Shown piece by piece: positions 48,155 through 58,853 of a DNA stretch of 64,000 bases. The notes below the pieces were generated by a model, which saw nothing but the letters and a program-made list of their open reading frames with translations, had not been told where the DNA came from and ran no database searches. The stretch covers positions 74,300,290 to 74,364,289 of the forward strand of contig NC_092048.1 of assembly GCF_003086295.3 (NCBI RefSeq), read 5' to 3'. The DNA comes from Arachis hypogaea. Taxonomy: Eukaryota > Streptophyta > Magnoliopsida > Fabales > Fabaceae. Positions within the stretch are counted from its first letter, which is position 1, and each line of letters opens with the position of its first letter. A program made the translations under genes and the position numbers.

Positions 48155-48460
48155 CTTCTGCAAATGGAGATATTGGGGTTGAATTACCTGGTCGATCAGG
48201 CAGAGATTATATTCATGGGGACTGGAACTAGTGAAGGGATACCTAGAGTTAGCTGCTTGACTAATCCTCTGAAAAAATGTTTGGTACAATCAAGAAAAAA
48301 ACAATCTTTGTGGAAAAAATAATTAAGATTTTGCTGCAATGGAAGTGAATGTTCAGGGTTTTGTTAATATTTCTATATTTCATGATTATTGTAGGTATGT
48401 TCAAACTTCAAAGGCTGCTCAGCCGGGCAATAAGAATAGGAGACTTAAACATATAAAGAC
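48155..48460 (+). pseudogene. Captured metallo-beta-lactamase-fold hydrolase fragment
   Basis: A splice-acceptor-like CTACTGCAG precedes exon 1 (48155-48283), whose peptide includes EIIFMGTGTSEGIPRVSCL and then TNPLKKC, diagnostic for the plant metallo-hydrolase/oxidoreductase family related to At1g30300 (by memory). A GT follows at 48284, and after a 111-bp intron with AG at 48393-48394 exon 2 resumes with the SKAAQPGNKNRR peptide. A 7-bp duplication in exon 2 (TCAAACT before TCAAAG) breaks the frame. The metal-binding HxHxD part is not included. Intron and splice sites are kept, so the capture was at DNA level. Confidence 0.8.
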
Positions 48461-49245
48461 TGCTCAACCGGGCAAATTGGTAGAATGTTTTTTAACATAT
48501 AAAGACTTGCTGAACACGTATTGGATTACAATAAGCAGACAATAGATGATTTAGTTAAATTGTTTGGGATATTTTGATGCAGCAATGAATCATATTAAAA
48601 CTTCAGACCTATGTAGGTAGTAATTAGAATAAGTGAGGTAACGGTTGAGAACTTAGGTTGAGAATATAAGGTGCTCCCAATGGCCTTTAGGAACATGTAA
48701 TTACAACTTTAAGATTTATATTAGACTATAATTATGTTTTATTGTGTTTATTTATATTTTATTTATTATTTTATTAGAAAACAGTTTTTTCGGTTCAACC
48801 ACGGTCAAACCGGTTGAACCTATAAACCAGTGAACCAGTGACTAGAACGGTTCGATGACCGGTTCGGTTTTCAGAACCTTGCTCCTAACCTTAACAGTGG
48901 AGGTTTAGTTTCTCATGGCAAAGAGAAAATAAGGATTCTGATAAAATATATTTTTAGTAGTCTGGAATTGGAATTCCCCCCTTGTGGAATAATTCCAATC
49001 CCCTTTTATATCTAATCCTAATTAATTTAAAAATCTATCTTCTAAAACTAAAATAATATCTTTTCCTATTTTCAAATTTAAATTTAAATCAGAATTAATT
49101 AAAGCAATCAGCATGTCTTCAATTGATGGATGGGGACCACTTGTTTCGTCCATTCTACAGCTTCAAATTTGTGTTTTCTGGGTTGGAATCTGGGTCAAAA
49201 CAGCCCAGAAATCACCCCCAGCATTTTTTTGCGTTTTCTGTACGT

Positions 49246-49437
49246 GACGCATGTCACGTGTATGCGTCAGTCACGCGTACGCATCGATGGTATTCTTAGC
49301 GTGTCACGCGTATGCGTCAGGTACGCACACGCGTCGCTGTGCATCTTCGCTTTTCACGCATACGCGTCAAGTACGCGCATGCGTCGCCATCGAAAGTTCC
49401 AAATCACGCGCACGTGTCAGATACGTGTACGCGTCGC
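49246..49437 (-). repeat. CG-rich palindrome array in LTR B
   Basis: About eight words such as ACGCGTACGCATC, CACGCGTATGCGTCAG and ACGCGTCGC; flanked by CTGGGGGTGATTTCTGGGC-like sequence (minus strand) also found next to the array in LTR D. Confidence 0.85.
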
Positions 49438-49628
49438 TCCTCGCTGTCATCTCCTTTAGTTCTTGTGCTGCAGAAACTCCATCAAATCCAGCCAAATGCT
49501 ACCTAAAATAAACAAAATTGCACAAGACTCAAAGTAGCATCAATAGTGGCTAAAATATAATTAATTCTTCATTAAACTCAACAAATTAAATGCAAAATCA
49601 CTAGAAAAAGATAGGAAAGATGCTCATG

Positions 49629-50106
49629 CATCACCCAGTTGGTAAGGCCGACCTTGAGCATCCCTCCTCCACTTAGCTCCAGGCACGCAGATGTCAGCAA
49701 GGACTTGATCCAACTTTTGGTCAGTGTTGACCTTTCGAGTGTATGAATTAGGCTCATTTTGTGGCTCTAGCAACTATAGCGCCACCCTCACACTCTCAGG
49801 GCTAAAATTCATGATGTGCCCTATGACCATGGTGCGCCAATTCTTTGGCTCTAGGTTTGCGCTTGTATCATGCTTCTTTGTGACCCAAGAGTTGGCATAG
49901 AATTCCTGCTCCATCAACACACCAACCTCCGAGTACTCATCATCTTTCAGCTTGAAGGGGACCTCGGAAATCACCTTCTTCTTCCTCACCACGTCATAAA
50001 AATGGTCTTGATGGGCCTTGGAGAAGAATCTTATGAAATCCCATGGCTCGGAAGCAAGGGCTTTCTCCTTTCTTTTTCTTGAAAATTCTCCGCTCTTTGG
50101 TGCCAT
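49629..50106 (-). pseudogene. Third ORF of element G, plant-transposon-protein domain
   Basis: From the ATG at 50106 the frame is open to a stop at 49774, then continues in the same frame to 49629. It begins MAPKSGEFSRKRKEKA (basic), followed by RFFSKAHQDHFYDVV, QEFYANSWV and IGHIMNFSPESVRV, then NTDQKLDQVLADICVPGAKW. This matches the domain often called putative plant transposon protein, found in the third ORF of many plant gypsy elements (family named from memory). The product's role is unknown. The distal end is cut by the LTR of element B. Confidence 0.75.
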
Positions 50107-50667
50107 AGAGGTAAGAATGGAGCAAAAAGCAGAGTGTCAAACACCAAACTTAAAAATTTTGCTCGTCTCCGAGAAAATAAAAATATAAGACAAGAACAAG
50201 ACAAGAAAATAGAAGGAATAGATAGAGGGGAGGGGTTAGAGGCTTCGGCCTTTGGGTGAAGAAAGGGGAGAAAATGAAGAAAGGGAATGTGTATGGTGAA
50301 GGGGAAGTAAGAGGGGAAGAGTAGTGAAAGTGTGGTGAAAATAGATGAAGGGAGGGGTATTTATAGGAGGGGTGTGGGGCTTGGTTCGGTTTTGGGGAGG
50401 AAAAAATGAGGGAAATTGAATTTTGAATGTGGTTGTTAGAAAGAGATATAGATGGGATTGATGAGAGGTGATTGGGTGGAGTGAAAGGTGCGGTGAAAGA
50501 ATCAAGGGAAGTGATGGGTGATGGGATAGATGAATGTGGATGGAAAAGTGGGTGAAAGGAGAGAGAGAACGGATAAAAGTGAGCAAATGGTGAAGTGGTT
50601 GGTGGTTGGGTGTTATCCATTGGCCAAGGACTTCAAAAATTCAAAATAGCATGCTGTTTCCCCCCTG
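50107..50667 (-). other. Upstream untranslated part of the element G third ORF
   Basis: Purine-rich on the plus strand. Minus strand holds AAGTTTGGTGTTTGAC about 40 bp before the ATG, as found before the third-ORF start in elements A (22337) and 3 (58805). Long minus-strand ORFs here (50150-50620) are low-complexity S/P/H-rich and probably not real. Confidence 0.5.
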
Positions 50668-50828
50668 GGCATTGAACGTCGGGCTGGCGTTGAACGCCAC
50701 CAGGGGGATCTCCCACATTTTTTTAGAATTTCTGGCATTCAACGCTAGGAATGGGCATTGAACGCCTTAGGGGGACTAAAAATTGGTCCTGGACTGCTCC
50801 TGTATGGACGTTTAGCGTTCAACGCCAG
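50668..50828 (-). repeat. GGCGTTGAACGCC palindromes in element G
   Basis: Four or five degenerate copies (CTGGCGTTGAACGCCAC, GGCATTCAACGCTAG, AGCGTTCAACGCCAG), a variant of the element A motif with G/C instead of T/A at the centre. Confidence 0.8.
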
Positions 50829-50994
50829 CAGGCAATCTCTTTCAGGGTGTGCTGCTTTTCCTGCTGTGCTTTTCTGTTTCTGTTCTAAGTACTATACTAC
50901 GAAAATAAATAGAAAACAACTTAATATGAAATCAAACTCAAATTAGTGAAAATAAAACAAAAGAAAGTGAAATTAAAATATAGGATACGTATGG

Positions 50995-51010
50995 TTGGGT
51001 TGCCTCCCAA
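50995..51010 (-). other. Conserved post-pol hairpin of element G
   Basis: Minus strand TTGGGAGGCAACCCAA, preceded by GAAGCGCTTG, just downstream of the pol end. Confidence 0.8.
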
Positions 51011-51030
51011 CAAGCGCTTCTTTACCGTCA

Positions 51031-51287
51031 TTAGCTTGACGGACAGCTCCTTGACGGAGGTTCATAAGGGCTTAGGTCTTCACCCCTTATTGTAAACTTC
51101 CTCCCTGTGCCCTCATGAATTAATTCACCATGCTCCAGAGACAGGATCCGATTCACAGTATGTGGCATGACTGGACTTTTTGTGAAGACTACTCTCATGC
51201 TAGGTGAGAAGTCTTCAGTAGAAATCTTCTTGTTCCTCTAGCCCTTGGGTACTTTCTTCTTGAGGCCTCCTTGATGACTGTGCATCA
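51031..51287 (-). pseudogene. pol: pol C-terminus of element G
   Basis: Minus-strand frame ending in TAA at 51031, with one in-frame TAG near 51240. The peptide includes MRVVFTKSPVMPHTVNRILS, GRKFTIRGEDLSPY. I take it to be the C-terminal end of an Athila-type Pol from its position directly before the post-pol hairpin; the rest is cut off by element 4 at 51288. Confidence 0.55.
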
Positions 51288-51472
51288 TGATATATTTTTT
51301 TATGCTTTTCCATATCAAAATTTAATTCATTTTGCTTAGTCATTGAGTATTTTTGTACTTAAGTTGTATATTGCTTCGATTTCTTTGAATTGTTTAACTT
51401 TATAAAAAAATGGTGAAAAAAGAAGCAAAAAGCACAAAAGAAGCAAAGGAAGCTAGCGTGCCACTTGGTGCT

Positions 51473-51750
51473 CTTGGCGTGGCATGCCAGGCTTATAAAA
51501 CAGAAAGGGTGCTCAACACTACACCATGGGCGTGGCACGCCAATTATATTTTTCAGAGAAGGGAGGAAGTTGCATCACTATGGGCATGCCACTTGGTGCT
51601 ATGGGCGTGGCACGCCAAGTTTGTGAAGCCAAGATCTCAAAGAGGGCGTGCCACTTGGTGTTTTGGGCATGGCATGCCAGGCTTGAGTTCCAGAGAAGTG
51701 ATTTTGAGCCTCCACTATGGGCGTGGCACGCCAAGCATTAGCGGGGCACG
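51473..51750 (+). repeat. GGCGTGGCACGCC palindrome array
   Basis: About eight copies or variants of GGGCGTGGCACGCCA, some as the inverse GGGCGTGCCACTTGG. The array resumes after element 3 at 62111-62280 with another copy at 62497. Confidence 0.88.
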
Positions 51751-52067
51751 CCAGGGCATATGCCAGCCTGACCTCCTCCTGTTCAAATGAAGATATCTTG
51801 AGCTACACAACTCCAAATGAGGTGATTCCAGTGCCATTAGAAAGTAGACATCCAGAAATTTCTAACACTTTATAATCAACACTGGAATTGAGTAAGATAT
51901 TGACCCCGAAAACACAAGGAGCACAACACGTCCCTGTAGAGTTACCAGCCTGACCTCTTCAACTTCAAAGGAACATAACTTGAGTTGTAGAGGTCCAAAT
52001 GATATGATTTTGGTGGCGTTGGAAAGCTGACATCGAGAGTTTTCCAATGAAATATAAAACTCTATAG

Positions 52068-52072
52068 TGGAC
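52068..52072 (+). repeat. Target duplication TGGAC of element 3, left copy
   Basis: TGGAC recurs at 62064-62068 immediately after the 3' LTR. Confidence 0.9.
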
Positions 52073-53710
52073 TGATGAGCAGATAATTTATACCCTTTTT
52101 GGCATTGTTTTTAGGTAGTTTTTAATATGTTTTAGTTAGTTTTTATTATATTTTTATTAGTTTTTATTCAAAAAATCACACTTCTGGACTTTACTATGAG
52201 TTTGTGTATTTTTCTATGATTTTAGGTATTTTCTGGCTGAAATTGAGGGACCTGAGAAAAAATCTGATTCAGAGGCTAAAAAAGGACTGCAGATGTTGTT
52301 GGATTCTGACCCTTCCGCACTCGAAATGGATTTTCTCAAGCTACAGAAGCCCAATTGGCGCGTTCTCAATTGCATTGGAAAGTAGACATCTTGGACTTTC
52401 CAGTAATAGATAAGAGTCCATATTTTTCACGAGTTTTTATGGCCCAAACTGGCATCAAAACGCAGGTCAGAGACCCTTTTCTGGCGTTAAACGCCAGAAC
52501 TGGCATAAAAGCTGGAGTTAAATGCCCAAACTGGCACCAGAACTGGCGTTTAACTCCAAGAAAAGCCTATGCACATGAAGCTTCAATACTCCGCCCAAGC
52601 ACACACCAAGTGGGCCCGGAAGTGGATTTCTGCATCATTTACTTATTTCTGTAAACCCTAGGTTACTAGTTCATTATAAATAGGACCTCTTGCTATTGTA
52701 TTTTCATCTTTGGATCATCGTTTGATCTCTTGATCATGTTTTGGGGGGCTGGCCATTTGGCCATGCCTGGACCTTCATCACTTATGTATTTTCAACGGTG
52801 GAGTTTCTACACCTCATAGATTAAGGTGTGGAGCTCTGCTGTTCCTTAAGAATTAATGCAATTACTACTGTTTTCTATTCAATTCAAGCTTATCTTCGTT
52901 CTAAGATATCCATTTGCACTTCAACATGATGAATGTGATGATTATGTGACACTCATCACCATTCTCACTTATGAACGCGTTGAATGCATATCTCTTGGCC
53001 TCCTGGTTCACGACGCATGGTTGTCTCTCCTGACAATAGAGCCTTCCATTCCATGAGATCAGAGTCTTCGTGGTATAGGGTAGAACTATTAGCAGCATTC
53101 TTGGGATCCGGAAAGTCTAAACCTTGTCTGTGGTATTTCGAGTAGGATCCGGGAAGGGATGACTGTGACGAGCTTCAAACCTGTGAATGTGGGGCGCAAG
53201 TGACAGTGCGTAAAAGGACAATGGTCCTATTCTGATGCTAGCGGGAACCGACAGATGATTAGCCCTGCGGTGACAACACAGATGGATTTGTTTTCGTCCG
53301 AGATGATCATACAGCTTACCATGGAAGGAGGTAACGCATGGTTGGAAGAAGGCAGTAGGAAAGCAGAGGTTCAGAAGCAACAAGCAACTCCATACGCTTA
53401 TCTGAAATTTCCACCAATGAATTATATAAGTATCTTTATCCTATTTTATATTTTACCTCTCTTTTAATTATCAAAACCTCATAACCATTTGAATCCGCTT
53501 GACTGAGATTTACAAGGATGACCATAGCTTGCTTCAAGCCGACAATCTCCGTGGGATCGACCCTTACTCACGTAAGGTATTACTTGGACGACCCAGTGCA
53601 CTTGCTGGTTAGTTACACGGAATTGTGATAGAATTCTTGAGATCACGTTCTCCCACACCAAGTTTTTGGCATTATAGCCAGGGAATGAATAATCACGATC
53701 TCGTGTACCA
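52073..53710 (+). repeat. 5' LTR of element 3
   Basis: It ends TCGTGTACCA at 53710. Relative to the 3' LTR it lacks about 37 bp near 52980. Palindromic words at 52448-52555 and the hairpin at 52375-52403. The last 50 bp include a decayed second copy of the LTR-end/PBS module (53651-53684). Confidence 0.9.
53667..53684 (+). other. Decayed internal PBS-like copy in the LTR of element 3
   Basis: TGGCATTATAGCCAGGGA resembles the tRNA-Asp site and follows CACACCAAGTTTT exactly as a real PBS would. The 3' LTR contains the same segment (62021-62038), so it now belongs to the LTR. Confidence 0.75.
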
Positions 53711-53716
53711 AGTTTT

Positions 53717-53734
53717 TGGCGCTGTTGCCGGGGA
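53717..53734 (+). other. Primer-binding site of element 3, tRNA-Asp
   Basis: TGGCGCTGTTGCCGGGGA, one mismatch to the tRNA-Asp complement. Confidence 0.9.
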
Positions 53735-55508
53735 TTGTTCGAGTTTGGACAACTGACGGTTCATCTTGTTGCTCAGATTAGGTAATTTTATTTTATTTTT
53801 AAGCTTTTTTATTTTCGAAAAAAATTCAAAAAAAAAAAAATTATTCTATGACTTCAGAATTTTTAAGAATGAATTCTAGAGTTTCAGATGATGCTTTTAT
53901 CATCACAGGAGCTAGTTGATTCCAATCAATTTGGCTGTTGTATGTAATGTTCTGCTGATGCTTGGCTACCCAGGTCTAATCTTTTTAGACTGAATCTTTA
54001 GACTAATATTGCATGATTCCTGGAATTCGAATTAAAATTTTGAATTTCCTTATTTTCTCTTCCAAATTAATTTTCGAAAAATCCAAAAAAAATTAATAAA
54101 ATCATAAAAACCAAAAATTTTGTGTTTCTTGTTTGAGTCTAGTGTCAAATTTTAAGTTTAGTGTCAATTGCATATGTTGATTTTTCCAATAAATTTTTGA
54201 AAGTCCATGCATTAAGTTCTTCATGATCTTCAAGTTGTTCTTAATGATTGTCTTTGTTTGATATTGTGTTTTTCTTGTTTTGTGTCTTTTATTGTTTTTC
54301 ATATGCATTTTTGAATTCTTATTGTCTAAAGTTTAAAAATTTTTAAGTTTGGTGTCTTACATGTTTTTCTTTTCTTAAAAATTTTCAAAAATATGTTCTT
54401 GATGTTCATCATGATCTTCAAAGTGTTCTTGGTATTCATCTTGACATTCAAAGTGTTCTTGCATGCATTATGTGTTTTGATCTTGCATTTTCATGTTTTG
54501 TGTCATTTTTGTGTTTTTCTCTCTCCTCATTAAAAATTCAAAAATTAAAAAAATATCTTTCCCTTGTTTTGCTCATAATTTTCGAAATTTTAGATTGATT
54601 TAGTCAAAAATTTTAAAATTTAGTTGTTTCTTATTAGTCAAGTCAGAATTTCAAATTAAAAATCCTATCTTTTCAAAACTTTTTCAAAAAATCAAATCTT
54701 TTTCATTTTTCTTCCATAATTTTTGAAAACTTTAAAATTTGATTTTCGAAATCTTTTTCTTATTTTTATTTCATATTTTTGAAATTAATGCTAACATTTA
54801 ATATTTTGATTAAAAAATTTTCAAGTTGTTACTTGCCTATTAAGAAAGGATCAATCTTTAAATTCTAGAATCATATCTTGTAGTTTCTTGTTAGTCAAGT
54901 AATCAACTTTAATTTCCAAAATTAAATCTTTTTAATTTCCTTCTCAAATCTTTTTCAAAATAAATTTCAATCATATCTTTTTCAAAATCAATTTCAAAAT
55001 CTTTTCTAACTTCTTATCTTTTCAAAATTGATTTTCAAATCTTTTTCAATTCACTACTTGACTTTTTGTTTGATTTTAAAAGTTTACTATTTCTTATTTC
55101 TTTCAAAACTACATAACTACTTTTCTCTCTTTAATTTTCGAAAACTCCTCACCACTTTTTCAAAATTCCTTTTTAATTAACTAATTGTTTTAAATTTTAA
55201 TTTTATTTTATTCCTTTTAATAATTTCGAATTTTAACTAATAATTAAAATAAAAACAAAAAATATTTTTCTTTTATTTTTAATTATTTTTGAAAACTCTC
55301 TCTCTATCATCTCCTTCTATTTATTTATTTAATCACTAACTTCTCTTCTTCTTATAATTCGAACCCTCTCTCCCTCTCTCTGAGTTCGAATTCTTCATCT
55401 CTTCTCTCTACATCATCATTCTACTCTTCTACTCTTCTACTCACATAAAGGAATCTCTATACTGTGACATAGAGGATTCCTCTTCTCTTCTGTTCTCTTC
55501 TTTTTCAT
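53735..55508 (+). other. Leader of element 3
   Basis: AT-rich, non-coding, T-biased. Contains TTTAAGTTTAGTGTCAATTG (54155) and TTTTTAAGTTTGGTGTC (54342), the leader words also seen in element A. A C/T-rich stretch (55300-55500) precedes the gag ATG. Confidence 0.75.
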
Positions 55509-57823
55509 ATGAGCAGGAGCAAGGATAAGAACATTCTTGTTGAAGCTGATCCGGAACCTGAAAGGACTTTAAAGTGGAAGCTAAGAGAAGCTAAAGCACA
55601 ACACTCTGGAGAGGACCTTACTGAATTTTTTGAAAAAGAAGTAGAGATGGCCGAACCCAACAACAATGGTGGAGATGCAAGGAAGATGCTTGGTGACTTT
55701 ATTGCACCCTCTTCTGACTTCTATGGAAGGAGCATCTCAATTCCTGCAATTGGAGCAAACAACTTTGAGCTTAAGACTCAATTAGTTTCTCTAATGCAGC
55801 AGAATTGTAAGTTTCATGGACTCCCATTGGAAGATCCTCATTAGTTTTTAGCTGAATTCTTGCAAATCTGTGACACTGTTAAGACCAATGGGGTTAATCC
55901 TGAGGTCTACAGACTTAAGCTTTTCCCCTTTACTGTAAGAGACAGAGCTAGGACAAGGTTGGACTCACAACCTAAAGATTGCCTGAACTCTTGGGAAAAT
56001 CTAGTCAATGCCTTCTTGGCCAAATTTTTTCCACCTCAAAAGTTGAGCAAGCTTAGAGTGGAAGTCCAAACCTTCAGACAGAAGGAAGGTGAATCCCTCT
56101 ATGAAGCTTGGGAAAGATACAAGCAATTGATCAGAAGGTGTCCATCTGGCATGCTTTCAGAATGGAGCATCATATGTGAGTGGAAGTCCAAACCTTCAGA
56201 CAGAAGGAAGGTGAATCCCTCTATGAAGCTTGGGAAAGATACAAGCAATTGATCAGAAGGTGTCCATCTGGCATGCTTTCAGAATGGAGCATCATATGTA
56301 TATTCTATGATGGCCTATCTGAATTGTCCAAGATGTCATTGGACAACTCTGCTGATCGATCTCTTCATCTGAAGAAGACACCTAAAGAAGCCCAGGAACT
56401 CATTGAAATGGTTGCAAATAACCAGTTCATATACACTTCTGAAAGGAATCCTGTGAATAATGGGACAACTCAGAAGAAAGGAGTTCTTGATATTGATACT
56501 CTGAATGCCATATTGGCTCAGAACAAAATATTGACTCAGCAAGTCAATATGATTTCTCAGAGTTTATATGGAATGCAAGCTGCATCAGGCAGTACTAAGG
56601 AAGCTTCCTCTGAAGAAGAAGCCTATGACCCTAAGAATCTCGCAATGGAAGAGTGAATTACATCGGAGAATCCTATGGAAACACCTACAATCCTTCATAG
56701 AGGAATCATCCTAATCTTTCATGGAAGGATCAACAGAAGCCTAATCAAGGCTTCAATAATAAGAGCACGGTTTGGCAATAACAAACCTTTTCCATCATCT
56801 TCTCAGCAACAGATAGAGAATTCTAAGCAGAGCTACTCTGACTTAGCAACTGTAGTCTCTAATCTATCTAAGACCACTCTCAGTTTCATGAATGAAGCAT
56901 GGTCCTCCATTAGAAATTTGGAGGCACAAGTGGGGCAGCTAAGTAAAAGAGTTACTGAACTCCCTGCTAGCACTCTTCCAAGCAATACAGAAGAGAATCC
57001 AAAACGAGAGTGCAAGGCCATAACTATAACCAACATGGCCGAACCTGGAGAGGAAGAAAAGGCAGTGATTTTCAGTGAAGAAGACCTCAATGGACGTCCA
57101 CCAGCCTCCAAAGAGTTCCCTAATGAGGAACCAAATGAATCTGAGGCTCATATAGAGACCATAGAGATTCCACTGAACTTACTGTTGCCATACATGAGCT
57201 CTGATGAGTATTCTTCCTCTGAAGAGGATGAAGATATTATTAAAGAGCAAGTTGCTCAGTATCTAGGAGCAATCATGAAGCTGAATGCCAAGTTAATTAG
57301 TAATGAGACTTGGGAGGATGAACCCCCATTGCTCATCAATGAACTAAGCGATCTGGTTTAACTGAAATTATCTCAGAAGAAATAGGATCCTGGAAAGTTC
57401 TTCATACCTTGTACCATAGGCACCATGACCTTTAAGAAGGCTCTGTGTGACCTTGGGTCAAGTATAAACCTCATGCCCCTCTCTGTAATGGAGAAACTAG
57501 GGATCTTTGAGGTACAAGCTGCAAGAATCTCACTAGAGATGGCAGACAATTCAAGGAAACATGCTTATAGACTTGTAGAGGATGTCTTAGTGAAGGTTGA
57601 AGGCTATTACATTCCTGCTGATTTCATAATCCTAGATAGTGGGAAGGATGAAGATGAATCCATCATCCTTGGAAGATCCTTCCTAGCCACAGCAAGAGCT
57701 GTGATTGATGTGGACAGAGGAGAGCTAGTCCTTCAATTGAAAGAGGACTACCTTGTGTTTAAGGCTCAAGGATCTTCTTCTGTAACCATGGAGAGAAAGC
57801 ATGAAAAGCTTCTCTCAATATAG
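55509..57823 (+). pseudogene. gag: gag-protease pseudogene of element 3
   Basis: Starts MSRSKDKNILVEADPEPERT at 55509. Gag core: VYRLKLFPFTVRDRARTRL and GESLYEAWERYKQLIRRCPS. Damage: TAG at 55842, a 122-bp tandem duplication (56056-56299) that shifts the frame, stops at 56654, 57359 and near 57383, and a local frame change in 56640-56770. A probable coiled coil (NLEAQVGQLSKRV) lies near 56915. The protease part (57425-57823) has DLGSSINLMP and ESIILGRSFLATARAVID, and ends at a TAG where RT would normally follow. Confidence 0.9.
56056..56299 (+). repeat. 122-bp tandem duplication within gag
   Basis: 56056-56177 is repeated at 56178-56299 with essentially no differences, so it is recent. Since 122 is not a multiple of three it shifts the frame. 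Confidence 0.92.
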
Positions 57824-57947
57824 AGTCAAACAGAGCCCCCACACTCAACTTCTAAGTTTAGTGTTGGGAGGCCACTACTGAGCTCTGAATCTCTGTGAGC
57901 CTCTCTAAGAGCTCACTGTCAAGCTATTGACATTAAAGAAGCGCTTG

Positions 57948-57963
57948 TTGGGAGGCAACCCAA
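57948..57963 (+). other. Conserved post-coding hairpin of element 3
   Basis: TTGGGAGGCAACCCAA, preceded by GAAGCGCTTG, 125 bases after the protease stop. Confidence 0.8.
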
Positions 57964-58110
57964 TGTTATTTAATTATATTTATTTATTTTTCATTGCTAT
58001 TTTATGTTTTCTTTAGGTTGATGATCATGTGAAGTCACAAAAACAACTGAAAAATCAAAAATAGAATGAAAAATAGCATTAAAAACAGCACACCCTGGAG
58101 GACAGGCTTA

Positions 58111-58345
58111 CTGGCGTTTAAACGCCAGTAAGGATAGCAGAATGGGCGTTTAACACCCAGCCTGGCAGTATTCTGGGCGTTAAACACCAGAATGGGCAGC
58201 ACTCTGGGTGTTTAACACCAGAAATGGGCAGCAGAGTGGCGTTTAACGCCAGGAAAGGTAGCAGAGCTGGCGTTTAATGCCAAGAAAGGTAGCAGAGCTG
58301 GTGTTAAATGCCAGATTTGGCACAGAATGGGCATTTGAACGCCAG
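58111..58345 (+). repeat. Array of GGCGTT..AACGCC palindromes in element 3
   Basis: About eight units with 25-33 bp spacing, from perfect (CTGGCGTTTAAACGCCAG) to both-arm variants (GGTGTTTAACACC) and one-arm variants (GGCGTTTAATGCC). Spacers differ from element A (GGTAGCAGAG, GGGCAGCA). Confidence 0.9.
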
Positions 58346-58853
58346 AATGGTGCAGGGACTCAAATTCCTTGACACCTTAGGATCTGTGGACCCCACAGGA
58401 TCTCCACCTACCCCACCTCTTCTTCTCTCCTCTTCATACCTTTCCATAACACTCTTTCCCATACACCCTTGACCAATCACCTCAATACCTCTTCCCCAAA
58501 CACCATTCACCTATCAAATCTTATCCTCTTCTCCATACTCTCTTCACCACTTACATCCTTCCATCATTATACCCCACCTACCTCACCATTCAAATTCAAA
58601 CTATTTCCCTCCCAAACCCATCCACACATAGCCGAATACCCTCTCTCCCTTACCCTATAAATACCCCTCCTTACCACCTTCATTTCCACACCTCATACAC
58701 ACTTCTTCTCCCCTTGGCCGAACCACTCACCTCCCTCCATCTCCTCCATTTCTTCTTCTTCTACTCTTTTCTTTCTTCTTTTGCTTGAGGGTGAGCAAAT
58801 CTTCTAAGTTTGGTGTGGAGAAAGCATTGCTTTTTTATTTTTCCATAACCACT

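Larger units (their letters stand above)
46869..48881. mobile_element. Non-autonomous hAT transposon (2.0 kb) with captured host exons
   Basis: Terminal inverted repeats: CAATGTTCTGAAAACCG at the left, and CAAGGTTCTGAAAACCG read inward from the right (one mismatch), flanked by the 8-bp duplication. Subterminal regions are rich in ACCGG/CCGGT words (46884-47035 and 48790-48865). No transposase is present. Inside are a C-rich region with GTCGAGCC repeats (47220-47400) and a fragment of a metallo-hydrolase gene at 48155-48460. Confidence 0.92.
46153..49633 (-). repeat. LTR of element B, split by a hAT transposon
   Basis: Minus-strand start TGATGCATGAGCATC at 49633, end ..TTCCGCACCA at 46153. 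After removing the hAT insertion and one 8-bp duplication the LTR is about 1.46 kb. A CG-rich palindrome array lies at 49246-49437. The LTR start is placed inside the third ORF of element G. Confidence 0.85.
51288..52072 (+). repeat. LTR of element 4, first part
   Basis: Probable start TGATATATTTTTTTATGC at 51288. Contains GGGCGTGGCACGCC palindromes (51473-51750) and two GACATC hairpins (51837-51865 and 52019-52047). Interrupted by element 3 after the TGGAC duplication (52068-52072); resumes at 62069. The start is less certain than the end. Confidence 0.7.

Noticed and set aside
50150..50620. Minus-strand ORFs of 156 and 116 codons
   Set aside because: S/P/H/T-rich translations of purine-rich untranslated DNA upstream of the third ORF of element G; no start context or motif.
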